64,000 bases of DNA from Acidobacteriota bacterium (GTDB lineage: Bacteria; Acidobacteriota; Terriglobia; Bryobacterales; Bryobacteraceae): assembly GCA_014584705.1 (NCBI GenBank), contig JACTMJ010000017.1, forward strand, positions 1-64,000, in the 5' to 3' direction. Each line of letters starts with the position of its first letter. The first letter of the stretch is position 1. Below are positions 26,385-36,399 of this stretch, piece after piece. The position numbers were made by a program, and so were the translations under genes. A model generated the notes under the pieces. That model saw only the letters and a program-made list of their open reading frames with translations, was not told the DNA's origin and ran no database searches.

Positions 26385-29300
26385 ATGCTTCGCATGATCG
26401 GCTATCCGTCTGCCATCCTTTTGGTCGCGGCGATCGCCTTGTTGTCTCCCACCCGAATGTGGGGGCAGGGGTCGGACTTAGGTACGATCCGGGGCGCTGT
26501 GACCGACAACTCAGGCGCACGCATCCCCAGAGTGACGGTGACCATCACCGACACGGGGACCAGAGCACAACGCGAATTCATCACCAACGATTTAGGCGAG
26601 TACGAAGCAGCCGGGCAGAAATCCGGTTCGTATACCATCACCTTCACGGCTCAGGGCTTCAATACGCTTCAGGTCGGCCCGGTAACGCTCCGGCCCAGCG
26701 AAATCACACGTGTCGACGGGCGTCTGGAAGTGGGCCAGACGAGCGAAACGGTCACGGTGACCGCGGAAGCGCCGATGATCCAGACGGACAACCCGACGGT
26801 GAGCGGCACCCTGACGAATCAGCAGGTGACCTCGCTGCCGAGGGACAGCCGGGATTACTTTTCGTTTCTGTACCTCAACCCGAACGTGACTCAGGCGGCC
26901 GGTTCCGGCAGCTTCAAATTTATCGGTGCGCAGAGCTACGGCGCCAGCTTTTCCGTGGACGGCCAGCGCACCAACGGCGGTGTTTTCGGAGAACCCACAG
27001 CCAGCCAGCCTTCGCTTGAAACAATCGGCGAACTGACGGTGATGTCCAACAACTTCACGGCGGAATACGCGGGAGTGGCGAACATCCGCGTCACCACGCG
27101 CCGGGGCACTGGGCAGTATCACGGGTCTCTCTTCTATGACAATAAGAACTCGGCACTCGCGGCCTGGAACCTGAATAACAAGAACGCCAAGGGGGCTTTT
27201 GTACCTACGGCGGCCGTGCCGGAGTATCCCTTCCCCTACTTCAACCAGAATGAATTCGGCGGCTCGTTCGGTGGCCCGGTGCCGAAGATCAAGAATACGT
27301 ACTTCTTCGCGGCTTATGAGAAGCTGTTCCGGAATTCTCCGGTGTTCCTGCGAAACACCAGATTGCCACACCCCTCCCTGCTGGCTGGTGATTTCACGAT
27401 GATCGCCGATGCGGCCAAGCCCGCGGTGCCGGCCGGTATCACGTTGACTTCCGCCGAAATCGCCCAGAATACGGTGAATGGGCAGGGACTTGTTTTCACG
27501 AAAATTCCGCAACGCTTGATGAACCCGGTCGTGGGCAACTTCGTGCAGAAATACTTCCCGGCGGTGAGCACGGGCGCGCCCATCAACGCCGGCAACGGGC
27601 GTCTGGTGGAATTTGCGACGAACCTCCCCGGCCGTCTTCGGCGGGACCTCGGCACGCTGCGCGTGGACCACGATTTTACCGACTCGGACCGGATCTATGC
27701 GGTCTACAACGTGCAGGCCGTAACCTCCGCCACCAGCCCGGTGGTGTCTCCCTTTATCCCTCTCGGATTGACGCAGAATGAGCGCCGAAACGACACGCTC
27801 TCCGTTTCCGAGATTCACATGTTCACGCCCACCATCATCAACGAGGCGCGTGGCGGCTTCAACCGGGTGCCGAATCTCCGCAAGAGCAACAACACGATGC
27901 GCGAGTTTCTCACCAACATTGGCTTTGACCAATCCGACATCGATGCTTACGGCTCCGTCATCGGCGCTTCCACGCTCGACACTTTCGGGCATCCGGCCGT
28001 CAATCTCGGTTCCACCTTCCAGGCGTTTACGAACGGCGGGCGGAACACTTACCGGCCGCTCGACCAGAACCTGATCACCTTCGGCGACACCGTCACCTGG
28101 GTGACCGGCAAGCACGCCATCAAGGCGGGTGCGGACTGGGTGCGCAATGCCGCCGTCGACGGCTTCACCAGCGGCCGCGGCAATCCGCGGGGTGTGATGA
28201 ATTACACCGGCGCGGGAACGGCTCCGCTCTCCCGTTTCCTGATGGGGATGCCGGCCAATACGGTCAGCTTCGTGAACCAGTTCCGACCTCCAATGGACGT
28301 TCATAACTGGGAGCAGGGCTACTTCGTGCAGGACGACTTCAAGGTTCACCCGAAGCTGACCCTGAACCTCGGTATCCGCTACGAGATCGTCTCTCCGTTT
28401 ACCGAGAACAACGACCTTCTGGTGAACTTTGACCCGGATTTTGTCGGTTCGGATGGCAGGAAAGGGCGCTTCGTCGTGCCTTCGTCCAAGACGCTCCAGT
28501 TTGTCGATCCAAGATTTATCGCTTACGGGATCACCACGGCGGATACGCTGGGAGTACCGAAAACGCTGGTGCGGACCGACTACGGAAGCGTTGCTCCGCG
28601 CATCGGCCTGGCCTGGCGCATTACCGAAAAGACCGTGCTTCGCGGCGGATACGGATTGTTCTACCCGACGGCGGCCGCGCAGGGGATCCGCGATCCTCTG
28701 GCCACCAACTCCTTCCAGGTGGGCCTAACGAAGAGAACCACGACAGACTCGGCGCTCCAGGGATGGCCCGGTACGGCGCATGGCATCAGCCCCATGTCCG
28801 GTGGCGCGCTGAACGCTCTCAGTTCGACGATCTCCGCCAACTGGGTTCCGTTTAACCTGAAGCAGCCCAGGATCCACCAGTACAACATTACCTTGGAACG
28901 GGAAATCGGCTGGCAGACGGGAGTCCGGGTTTCCTATCTTGGCACGACCATGCAGCGCCTGATTTCCGGATCCGACGCGAACTTGATTGAGCCGAGCGAT
29001 ACGCCGTTCGCCACCACGACGGGGGATGGCGTCACGCCCTGCACACCCGACGATGGCGATTGCGATTACTCCGACGCGGACCGCCGTCGCCTGCCCTTCC
29101 CTGGGCTGGGAACCTACCAAACCTCCTTTGGCAACTTCGGTCATGGCCGAAGCCACGCCTTCCAGACGGAAGTGAACCGGCGATTCTCCCAAGGGTTCAC
29201 CTTCAATGCGTCCTATACGTATCTGGATCAGAAATCGACGGCGCCCGACACCGGCAACTCCAGCCTGGGCGGAACGGCCTACAACCAGTTTGACCGGTCC

Positions 29301-30008
29301 GCTGACTACGGAATGGATGCCTTCACATCCAAACATCGCTTCATCACCTATGGCGTCTTTGAGTCGCCCGTGGGCCGGGGCAAGAAATTTGGCAGTGACA
29401 TGCACAAGGGGCTGGATGCCATTGTCGGAGGCTGGCAGTTGTCGTGGCAGTTGTTCGCGAAATCCGGCACGGGATTCACGCCCTTTTGGATTTGCGACAA
29501 TTGCGACCCCATCATGCCAGGCAATGTGGGCTCCGGTTCGCTGGACGCAACTGGCGGCTTCTATGGCACTACCCTGCGCCCGATCGTGAGCGGCAACCCG
29601 AATGTCAAGAGCGGAGACCGGCTCTGGGATCCCTCCGCGTTCAGCCTGATGCCGCTCGGCGCTGACCTCTTCAGCAATCCGAACGTCGCGGTGCGCAACC
29701 TGCTCTCCGGACCCGGAACCTACGGGCTCAATATGGGCATCAAGAAGGTGTTTGCAATCGGCGAGCAACTGCGATTTGAGCTGGGTGCGGATGCGAACAA
29801 CGTGCTGAATCATCCGCTGAAGTCGCCCGACAATTACGACATCGGCGCGCTGGGGAATTTCACCCTTATGGTGAATCCCACCACGCTGAAGCCGGAAATT
29901 CAGTCCGTCGAACGGAACCCGGATTTTGGCCGTCTGCTCAGCAGCTACGACCAGGATGGCGTGGACAGCCGAAGAACGTTCCGCATTCGCCTGCGGCTCA
30001 CGTTCTAA
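26385..30008 (+). CDS. Oar-like TonB-dependent outer-membrane receptor
   Basis: A 1207-residue receptor of the same architecture as the one at 1032-4634: signal peptide (to about residue 28), carboxypeptidase-regulatory-like domain (about 32-110, GTIRGAVTDNSGARIPRVTV), plug with LPRDSRDYFSFLYLNPNV and SFSVDGQRTNGGVFG, then a long barrel ending RIRLRLTF. The substrate is unknown. AGGAGA seven bases before the ATG at 26385 fixes the start; the longer frame upstream begins within the promoter. A 15-bp hairpin terminator follows. The extracellular loop near nucleotide 29040 (TPDDGDCDYSDADRRR) is acidic with a Cys pair, a possible cation-binding loop. Confidence 0.92.
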   Translation: MLRMIGYPSAILLVAAIALLSPTRMWGQGSDLGTIRGAVTDNSGARIPRVTVTITDTGTRAQREFITNDLGEYEAAGQKSGSYTITFTAQGFNTLQVGPVTLRPSEITRVDGRLEVGQTSETVTVTAEAPMIQTDNPTVSGTLTNQQVTSLPRDSRDYFSFLYLNPNVTQAAGSGSFKFIGAQSYGASFSVDGQRTNGGVFGEPTASQPSLETIGELTVMSNNFTAEYAGVANIRVTTRRGTGQYHGSLFYDNKNSALAAWNLNNKNAKGAFVPTAAVPEYPFPYFNQNEFGGSFGGPVPKIKNTYFFAAYEKLFRNSPVFLRNTRLPHPSLLAGDFTMIADAAKPAVPAGITLTSAEIAQNTVNGQGLVFTKIPQRLMNPVVGNFVQKYFPAVSTGAPINAGNGRLVEFATNLPGRLRRDLGTLRVDHDFTDSDRIYAVYNVQAVTSATSPVVSPFIPLGLTQNERRNDTLSVSEIHMFTPTIINEARGGFNRVPNLRKSNNTMREFLTNIGFDQSDIDAYGSVIGASTLDTFGHPAVNLGSTFQAFTNGGRNTYRPLDQNLITFGDTVTWVTGKHAIKAGADWVRNAAVDGFTSGRGNPRGVMNYTGAGTAPLSRFLMGMPANTVSFVNQFRPPMDVHNWEQGYFVQDDFKVHPKLTLNLGIRYEIVSPFTENNDLLVNFDPDFVGSDGRKGRFVVPSSKTLQFVDPRFIAYGITTADTLGVPKTLVRTDYGSVAPRIGLAWRITEKTVLRGGYGLFYPTAAAQGIRDPLATNSFQVGLTKRTTTDSALQGWPGTAHGISPMSGGALNALSSTISANWVPFNLKQPRIHQYNITLEREIGWQTGVRVSYLGTTMQRLISGSDANLIEPSDTPFATTTGDGVTPCTPDDGDCDYSDADRRRLPFPGLGTYQTSFGNFGHGRSHAFQTEVNRRFSQGFTFNASYTYLDQKSTAPDTGNSSLGGTAYNQFDRSADYGMDAFTSKHRFITYGVFESPVGRGKKFGSDMHKGLDAIVGGWQLSWQLFAKSGTGFTPFWICDNCDPIMPGNVGSGSLDATGGFYGTTLRPIVSGNPNVKSGDRLWDPSAFSLMPLGADLFSNPNVAVRNLLSGPGTYGLNMGIKKVFAIGEQLRFELGADANNVLNHPLKSPDNYDIGALGNFTLMVNPTTLKPEIQSVERNPDFGRLLSSYDQDGVDSRRTFRIRLRLTF

Positions 30009-30024
30009 TTCAACTCGTCAGAGT

Positions 30025-30066
30025 CAAACAAAAACCGCGGCTCCACGGAGTCGCGGTTTTTGTTTG
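30025..30066. terminator. bidirectional rho-independent terminator
   Basis: A perfect 15-bp stem (30025-30039 with 30052-30066, 12-base loop) whose outer half is an A run on one side and a T run on the other, so it can end transcripts from both the receptor gene (plus) and the Gfo/Idh gene (minus) that converge here. Confidence 0.9.
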
Positions 30067-30078
30067 GCTTCGCAAGAG

Positions 30079-31404
30079 TTATGCCGGATGATCCAGAATC
30101 TGCTCGGTCTTCCGGTCCCAATACATCTTCTTTCCTTCGCGAAAACTGCGGGTGGCCATCACCACCGCCACCGAGTGAGCAAACCCGGTATCGATGCTTC
30201 CGTTCGGAGTCTTCCGGTTCCGCATGCACGCAAACCAGTTGTCGGTGTGGGCCTTTAGGTTGTCGTCCTGGTTGACGGGTGGCACTTCCGTGCTGCCGGG
30301 CAGCGTCACCGCTTCCGGCGTCACCTTACCGGTCTTCAGATCGAAGACCGAATTGTTCGCCCACCCGCTTCGGGTTTCGGGGAGAAACCACCATTGCGGG
30401 CTTCCTTCGCCTCCCGGAGAGTAGAGTGTGCCCTTCGTGCCCCGAATGATGGTGTGGTCGCCGTAGGCATTGCCGAAGGTCGTGCTGTAGCTGTAAAGCA
30501 CTTCCTTCTCCGCGAAGGTGGAGAGGCACTGGAAGGTATCCGGATTCTCGCGCACGTCGTGCCAGGCGAAGATGCCTCCATTCGCCACCGTGTCATCCGG
30601 AATGAACGTATCCAGGTAGAAGTGCGCGAGACCAGATCCGTGGCTGTACCACTGATCGGTGATTCCGCCGGAAAACTCTTTGAAGATACGGAACTCGAAG
30701 TAGACCGTAGGGTCAAAAGGCCGCCACGGCCTCCCCAGCAGCCAGCGGTTCCAATCCGTATCCCGCTCGCGAAGCAAAGCGATGTCCGGATTCTTCGGCG
30801 AATGCCAGCGCGGTCCGTTGAAATTCCAGCTCTGGTCAATCGATACGATCTTGCCTAGCTTCCCGCCGCGGATGATCTCACGAACGCGATGCTGGTAAGG
30901 ATCGCTCAGCCATTGCGAACCCATCTGCACCACCTGCTTGCTGGCGCGGACGGCGTCACGCGCCAACTTGGCGTCCTCGATCGTGTTCGCCATGGGCTTC
31001 TCGCAGTAGCAATCCTTGCCTGCGCGCACAACCTCGGCCAGAACCTTTGCATGCTGATGGTCGCCGGTGCCCACCATCACGGCGTCCAGTTCCGGATCGG
31101 CGAGAATCTGCTCGGAGTACTGAAACATCTTCGGCCGTGCGCCGAAACGCTTCTCCACATCCGCCGCGGCGCGTTCCCGATTCACGCTCCAGAGATCGCA
31201 GACGCTGCGGAGATCGAAATTTGGATCCGTGGCGGAGGTCTTCTCCAGCATGCGGCGGTGGCCGCCCGCCCGGTGCCCGCAACCAATCTGGCCGATCTGA
31301 ATCCGGTCATTCGCACCGAGAATTCGCGCGTATGATCGCGCCGTCAATGGCAGCGCCGCCGCGGACGCCTGGAGTATATTTCTTCGCGATACCAGTCTCG
31401 TCAT
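30079..31404 (-). CDS. Tat-exported Gfo/Idh/MocA family oxidoreductase
   Basis: A 441-residue NAD(P)-dependent dehydrogenase-like protein. It begins with a twin-arginine signal (SRRNILQASAAALPLTA). The Rossmann domain starts IQIGQIGCGHRAGGH, and the catalytic-type EKP motif occurs in CYCEKPMANT. The C-terminal substrate domain follows from about residue 190. Such exported members probably bind NAD(P) before export and act on sugars; the exact substrate is unknown. GGGGAG lies about eight bases before the ATG at 31404. It converges with the Oar-like receptor gene, sharing a bidirectional terminator. Confidence 0.9.
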   Translation of the reverse strand: MTRLVSRRNILQASAAALPLTARSYARILGANDRIQIGQIGCGHRAGGHRRMLEKTSATDPNFDLRSVCDLWSVNRERAAADVEKRFGARPKMFQYSEQILADPELDAVMVGTGDHQHAKVLAEVVRAGKDCYCEKPMANTIEDAKLARDAVRASKQVVQMGSQWLSDPYQHRVREIIRGGKLGKIVSIDQSWNFNGPRWHSPKNPDIALLRERDTDWNRWLLGRPWRPFDPTVYFEFRIFKEFSGGITDQWYSHGSGLAHFYLDTFIPDDTVANGGIFAWHDVRENPDTFQCLSTFAEKEVLYSYSTTFGNAYGDHTIIRGTKGTLYSPGGEGSPQWWFLPETRSGWANNSVFDLKTGKVTPEAVTLPGSTEVPPVNQDDNLKAHTDNWFACMRNRKTPNGSIDTGFAHSVAVVMATRSFREGKKMYWDRKTEQILDHPA

Positions 31405-31564
31405 TGCCCGCTCCCCGTGAATTGGAATCCTCGATGAGGTCGGTCTCCCTAACGGTTGGGCAGAACCTGGCCCGCACGTACGGATCTTATCTCAGCCGCC
31501 ATCAGGACGGAACCGTAGGAAAGGTTTCGCACGTCGCCTTCGCCTTGGCGGGCGCTCTAGCCAG

Positions 31565-32917
31565 TCACACAGCGTCGGAGACCGAAGTGAAGCGGAAGCT
31601 CTTCAGCCGCAATGCGGGCAGCATCATGCGGAAATCTCCGTAGCGCTCCCCCGCAACTACGGGCAGAATCTGGCCGATCTCTTCGATGTCGCCCAGCAGC
31701 CGGTACGGGCTTTCATTGAAGCGAAAATTCTTCAGCGGGTGCTGTACCTTGCCGTCTTCGATCCAGAAGAGCCCATCCCGGGTGAGCCCGGTGTACAGCG
31801 CTTGCTGCGGATCAACCGGACGAATGTACCAAAGACGCGTCACCAGCACCCCCCGCTCCGTATTCGCAATCAGCTTGGAGAGCGGGACATCGGTTCCGTC
31901 CATAATCAGATTGTTCAGAAAAGGTCCAGCGGCTTTCTTGCTCCGTTCCGCCCAATAGCGTGAATAGCTGAGGTTCCTGAGGACTCCGTCGCGAACGAAA
32001 TCGGCGGGCTTGATCGGGAATCCATCCCCGTCGAAAGGGCGTGACGGAATCGTCCGGTTTGCCGGGTCCGTATAGATGCTCACGCGAGGGTCGAAAATCC
32101 TCTCGCCAATCCGGGTCTTTCCATCCGGAGCGGAAAAGACGCTGCGGCCCTCGTCCGCCCGGCGCGCATCCAGAATGCCCCGCATCATATTGCCGACAAG
32201 ATCCGCCACCGCCTGCGGCTCCAGGATCGTGGGGTAATCTTCCGGCTTGATCTCCTTCCCGTTCCGGGAGTCGATTGCCTTGTGGGCGGCCATGCCGGTG
32301 GTCTCTTTGAAATCCAATCCGCCCACGCGGCTGGAACTGACGGCCGTGTAGCCCGATCCCCGGTCATCCGGCGTCCGCGCCGTGACGGAATAGGTAGCCA
32401 CGCTCCCACGATGGTAGGCGAACAGGCCGGCGGAATTCGCGACGGATTGCTCCGTTCCGCGCTGCTCAAACAGGCCAGCCACAATCACCTTGCGCTCGTT
32501 TGCGACGCGGATGGCATCCGCAACGTGTTGCGCCCGTCTGGCTGCCGTCATCTCCGCCGTCTCCGGATCGTAGGCGTTCACTTCCAGATACTTCTGAGGT
32601 CCAAGCAGGGGCAGGTATTCCCTGTCTTCGGGCGAAATGGCCGCAAGGCGCTCCGCCTGCGAGACAAGCCGTTTGAGCTCATCCACCGCGTTCTTCGGGT
32701 TCGCCAGATCCACCGCTCCAGCCGCGCTTGCTTTCCGCTTGCCTTTCCACGCCGTGACGTTTGCTTGGCCGGTGAGCGTGAGGCCGCTCGTCGTGGGCGC
32801 GTTGCGTGCAAAGCGCAGAAATCCATGCCGCTCATGCGAAAGGCTGATCTCCACCTCCGGGACGCTGGCCGCCTTCAGAGCCTTGCTTGAGATGTCGCGG
32901 GCTTGTTCGCTGGTCAC
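31565..32917 (-). CDS. tldE: TldE/PmbA family protein
   Basis: A 450-residue partner of TldD in the metallopeptidase that trims modified peptides and unfolded substrates. Family landmarks include VIVAGLFEQRGTEQSVANSA and GPFLNNLIMDGTDVPLSKLI; it lacks the HExxxH metal motif, as expected for the E subunit. It has no signal peptide (starts MTSEQARDISSKALKAA). The start is GTG at 32917 with a strong GGGAGG six bases upstream; the GTGA overlap with the tldD stop shows translational coupling. At 31405-31564 there is no gene. Confidence 0.9.
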   Translation of the reverse strand: MTSEQARDISSKALKAASVPEVEISLSHERHGFLRFARNAPTTSGLTLTGQANVTAWKGKRKASAAGAVDLANPKNAVDELKRLVSQAERLAAISPEDREYLPLLGPQKYLEVNAYDPETAEMTAARRAQHVADAIRVANERKVIVAGLFEQRGTEQSVANSAGLFAYHRGSVATYSVTARTPDDRGSGYTAVSSSRVGGLDFKETTGMAAHKAIDSRNGKEIKPEDYPTILEPQAVADLVGNMMRGILDARRADEGRSVFSAPDGKTRIGERIFDPRVSIYTDPANRTIPSRPFDGDGFPIKPADFVRDGVLRNLSYSRYWAERSKKAAGPFLNNLIMDGTDVPLSKLIANTERGVLVTRLWYIRPVDPQQALYTGLTRDGLFWIEDGKVQHPLKNFRFNESPYRLLGDIEEIGQILPVVAGERYGDFRMMLPALRLKSFRFTSVSDAV

Positions 32918-34446
32918 GCTTTCCTCCCGGTATTGATCACGTTCACACCGCGAAATCGCGTCGGTGTGCAGCCATGGCTCACCGCATTGCTCTGCGGAGG
33001 TTCGCCCTTCCCGTCATTGAAGGCGCCGCCCAATTCATACTCCGCCCTGCCGGCCACGCCATCGCAGGAGTTCCAGAATTCCGGCGTGCGCGCCTGGTAT
33101 GCCACGTCGCGCAGCATGCGGGCCTTCTTGCCATTCTTGATCTCCCAGAAGACTTGGCCGCCAAACTGGAAGTTGTAGCGTTGCTGGTCAATCGAGAAGC
33201 TGCCGTCGCCCAGGATAAGGATGCCGTTATCGATCTCGGAAAGGAGTTCCGCCTCGGTGAGCTTGCTGTCCATGGGATCCAGAGACACATTCGGCATGCG
33301 CTGGAACACCACGCTGGACCAGGAATCGGCATGCGTGCAGGCATGCGCCTTCACGCCCTTCACCAAACCCTCCTGCTCGCGCGTCGTCTGGTAGTCGATG
33401 AAGATGCCATCCCGAATGAGATACCAGCGCTGCGCCGGAGCGCCGTCGTCGTCGTAAGCCACGGTGGCCAGCCCATGCGGCTGAATGCGGTCCGCCACCA
33501 TGTTCACCCACTTGGATCCGTATTGGAATTTGCCCAACTTGTCCGGGGTGAGAAAACTGGTTCCCGCATAGTTGGCTTCATAGCCGAGCGCGCGGTCCAA
33601 CTCCGTCGGGTGCCCGCAGCTTTCGTGAATCGTCAGCCAGAGGTGATTCGGGTGAAGCAGCAGGTCGTAAACACCGGGCTCAACCCCGGGAGCCTTCAGC
33701 TTCATCACTGCTTCTTCGCCAGCCTGTGCCGCCTCTTCCACCAGCGGGTATTGCTCGATGGCTTCCCAGCCGCGCTGGATCGGTGCCATCATGGATCGCC
33801 GGGATTGCGAATCGCCCTTCGCGCGGTCTACCGCGGTCACGCCGAACTGGGCATGCGAGCGCACGATATCCTGCTGGATCCGGGAGCCGAGGCTGGAGGC
33901 GAAATAGCGATCTTCCCGTACCGCGCGTACATAGCTTGAAACGAAACCGACCCCTTTCGTCGCCAGCGCGGCCGCATTCACCTTCATCAGGAGGTCTACC
34001 TTGCGCTCAATCGGGATCGTGAACGGATCGATCTCGTAGGCCGACTTCCATTTCGCGGTGTATGCCTTCAGCGGAGCCAACTGGACGGGTCTGGTTTGGA
34101 TCGCGCCGTTCGCTTCCGCAATCTCGATGGCATTCTTCACGGCCTGGGCCAGTGCCTCTTCGCGAAAGTCGTTGGTAGCCGCGAATCCCCAAGCACCTTT
34201 CTTCAGCACCCGGACGCCATAGCCGTAACTTGAACTTGAGGCCACGTTTTGCACCTGCCGCTCGCGGGTGAAAATGCCCTCGTTGTCATAGCGACTCACG
34301 CGCAAATCCGCGTATTCCGCGCCAGCCTTCTTGGCAAGTTCCATAGCCATATCGGCCAGACGGTCTCGGTCTGCCTTCTCGGCTGCCGTGAGCCTTGCCA
34401 GAGGTACCGTGGCGGCGATTGCCAGCCATTCTCTGCGATTGAGCAT
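32914..34446 (-). CDS. tldD: TldD-type metallopeptidase with N-terminal Tat-like signal
   Basis: A 510-residue zinc peptidase subunit. The metal motif HESCGHPTELD (HExxxH) is intact, and C-terminal ligand candidates lie near SNAVSHGCTPTRF. The mature domain opens with LADMAMELAKKAGAEYADLR. Unlike the cytoplasmic E. coli enzyme, the N-terminus MLNRREWLAIAATVPLARL is a twin-arginine-like signal with a hydrophobic core, suggesting export. The ATG at 34446 has GGGAGGAG just upstream. It forms an operon with tldE, which has no signal of its own and would need to be carried along or act separately. Confidence 0.88.
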   Translation of the reverse strand: MLNRREWLAIAATVPLARLTAAEKADRDRLADMAMELAKKAGAEYADLRVSRYDNEGIFTRERQVQNVASSSSYGYGVRVLKKGAWGFAATNDFREEALAQAVKNAIEIAEANGAIQTRPVQLAPLKAYTAKWKSAYEIDPFTIPIERKVDLLMKVNAAALATKGVGFVSSYVRAVREDRYFASSLGSRIQQDIVRSHAQFGVTAVDRAKGDSQSRRSMMAPIQRGWEAIEQYPLVEEAAQAGEEAVMKLKAPGVEPGVYDLLLHPNHLWLTIHESCGHPTELDRALGYEANYAGTSFLTPDKLGKFQYGSKWVNMVADRIQPHGLATVAYDDDGAPAQRWYLIRDGIFIDYQTTREQEGLVKGVKAHACTHADSWSSVVFQRMPNVSLDPMDSKLTEAELLSEIDNGILILGDGSFSIDQQRYNFQFGGQVFWEIKNGKKARMLRDVAYQARTPEFWNSCDGVAGRAEYELGGAFNDGKGEPPQSNAVSHGCTPTRFRGVNVINTGRKA

Positions 34447-34553
34447 GCCACTCCTCCCGGGGCCAGGGAATCCCGTGCAACCCACTTTTCATGCTACACA
34501 ACGCAACGCACGGCGGTTCGGCAAGCCGAGTCCGCCAACCGCCGCGAAACCGG

Positions 34554-35864
34554 TTAACGCGCTTCCGCCTTCACAGGTGTCTCCTTGAGCCAGCGCTGAA
34601 AGAATGACTTCCACGCCGGGTCAATCGTCGGCCCTGTCGCGTGGTGTCCATCGACCGTGGAGGCAAACTGCAAGCGTTCGCCGATCCCAAGCAAGTTGTA
34701 AACCTCTTTCGCACGGTTGAAATAGCCCCAGCTAGCCAGATCGTCCGAGTCATGCCCTTCCGCTTCAGTCTGGCTGCCCCCGATCAGCAGGAACGGTCGT
34801 GGCGCGGCCAGCGCCAGCAATTCGTGATGGTTGCGTTCAAAGCCCGGCCGCTTCACGTCGGGGTTGAGCAGGCTCTGAACAGTCCCCCGTAATTCGGGGA
34901 TGGGATAGTCTTCGGTGCGAATCTCGTCGAAGCGATGACGCCAATCGAGATACCAGGTGTCGTAGTAATTGGTACCGCCGTTGAGCGCAATATGCGGATC
35001 AATCGATACGGTCGCGATGATGCTCGGCGAAAATGCTCCCACATACACGGCAGTCTTTGCGCTGAGCGAAAATCCCATGAAACCGATGCGGTCGGCAAGA
35101 ACTTCCCGGCGGGAACGCAGATACTCCACTTCGCGCTCGACATCATGCACCATCTTCGCCATGGGAAGCCAGTGTCCAAAGCGCGCGTACACTTTCTCGT
35201 TCACCAGTCTCTCGCCAACATCGTCGCGGTAGTAACGGATGAAAGACCAACTGGTGAGGACGACATAACCGTTCGAGGCAAGATAAGCTCCCCACCATTC
35301 CTCCGGCTTTTGATAGTCCGGCGTGGAGGAGGTCCAGGCAATGACAGCTGGGAACGGACCGTCGCCCTGTCCGCGCGGCAACAGCAGCAGATGTTTCTGG
35401 TAGAAATCGGTTTCTATCGGGATCTCCAGATCGATTCGCGTATAGTGTTCCTTTTCCTCTGTGCTCAGAATGCGCACTCGGGTGACGTCGCCAAACCATT
35501 TCCGATCCTTGTCCTCCGGTGCAATCTTGCCGAGGATCTCCATCCACTTCGCCGCAATCGCCGGGCGGCGTTCGCTATACCATTCGGAGGCAGAGGAGAC
35601 TCGTTTCCCGTCCGGTCTTTCCAGTGGCGAGAGGAGCGGAGTATTCTCCTGGCCCGGTTCAGGCGCCGGCGTGCGCGGGCTGTTTGCCGGGTGATAGTGC
35701 GTCCGGGCGAGTTCTCGCGGCGCCGGTTCGGGCACGATCACCCGTGTCGGCCCAGTCTGTTGCGGCCAGGCGAGTGCGCTGAAAAGCACGATGCCAACAA
35801 GCACGCGCGCCGTTGCTGCGTGCAGATCTAAACTTCGCAATCCCATTGTTGTGCGGTTCGTCAT
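34554..35864 (-). CDS. secreted alpha/beta-hydrolase, esterase-like
   Basis: A 436-residue exported hydrolase. A hydrophobic signal or anchor (ATARVLVGIVLFSALAW) precedes a Pro-rich linker. The nucleophile elbow is IGFMGFSLSAKTAVYVG (Ser in GFSLS), the acid probably lies in GGSQTEAEGHDSDD, and the His in VDGHHATGP. This layout resembles acetylxylan or glucuronoyl esterases (AXE1/CE15-like) acting on plant polysaccharides, but the class is not certain. The ATG at 35864 has GGAGA seven bases upstream; an ATG at 35876 with GGGGG upstream is nearly as good. It is monocistronic. Confidence 0.75.
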   Translation of the reverse strand: MTNRTTMGLRSLDLHAATARVLVGIVLFSALAWPQQTGPTRVIVPEPAPRELARTHYHPANSPRTPAPEPGQENTPLLSPLERPDGKRVSSASEWYSERRPAIAAKWMEILGKIAPEDKDRKWFGDVTRVRILSTEEKEHYTRIDLEIPIETDFYQKHLLLLPRGQGDGPFPAVIAWTSSTPDYQKPEEWWGAYLASNGYVVLTSWSFIRYYRDDVGERLVNEKVYARFGHWLPMAKMVHDVEREVEYLRSRREVLADRIGFMGFSLSAKTAVYVGAFSPSIIATVSIDPHIALNGGTNYYDTWYLDWRHRFDEIRTEDYPIPELRGTVQSLLNPDVKRPGFERNHHELLALAAPRPFLLIGGSQTEAEGHDSDDLASWGYFNRAKEVYNLLGIGERLQFASTVDGHHATGPTIDPAWKSFFQRWLKETPVKAEAR

Positions 35865-36080
35865 CCCGTTCTCCATCCTGCCCCCGTTTCTCTCGCGTTC
35901 CGTGGCCGTTCCCGCGGCCTGGCTCTTGAAACTGTCCTTACCGTCGAATTCTCTCACTTGCGGAATGCCGAAGCGATTGCGCGCGCGTGGTCGCTATCGT
36001 CGCGCGGTTTCGATACGCTAAGTTCGGCGTTTCGCCCGGCATCCGCTTGGCGCGGCGACTATTTGTTCGGGAGCTGTCTG

Positions 36081-36284
36081 ATGTCTGTTGCCAGAGTGAC
36101 CGAGGTTATTTCCTCTTCCAAGATCAGTTTCGAGGATGCGGTGAAGCAGGGAATTGAGCGCGCGAACAAGACGCTGAAGAACGTCCAGGGTGCCTGGGTA
36201 AAGGATCAGAAGGTGGTGGTGAAGGATGGCGTGATCACGGAGTATCGCGCAACCTTGAAGATCACCTTCGTGCTCGTGGATTAG
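36081..36284 (+). CDS. dodecin family flavin-binding protein
   Basis: A 67-residue protein with the length and pattern of dodecins, which form hollow dodecamers that store riboflavin or FMN: MSVARVTEVISSSKISFEDA, then RANKTLKNVQGAWVKDQKVV and a C-terminal strand ATLKITFVLVD. Trp39 in GAWVKDQ matches the flavin-stacking Trp. GGGAG lies seven bases before the ATG at 36081. It is monocistronic; the next gene starts about 150 bases later. Confidence 0.93.
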   Translation: MSVARVTEVISSSKISFEDAVKQGIERANKTLKNVQGAWVKDQKVVVKDGVITEYRATLKITFVLVD

Positions 36285-36399
36285 CCGCGAGGGTTCGTTT
36301 CCCGGAAAGGCCCGCCCCTCCAAATTGCGAAGGCAACACCGGGGCGTGGCCTTCTGTGCGCGGAAAGTTCGAGGACTTGCGGAATCGCTAGGCGTTCGT

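Noticed and set aside
26592..28349. 585-codon antisense frame in the second Oar-like receptor gene
   Set aside because: Shadow of a confident receptor gene; no protein motifs.
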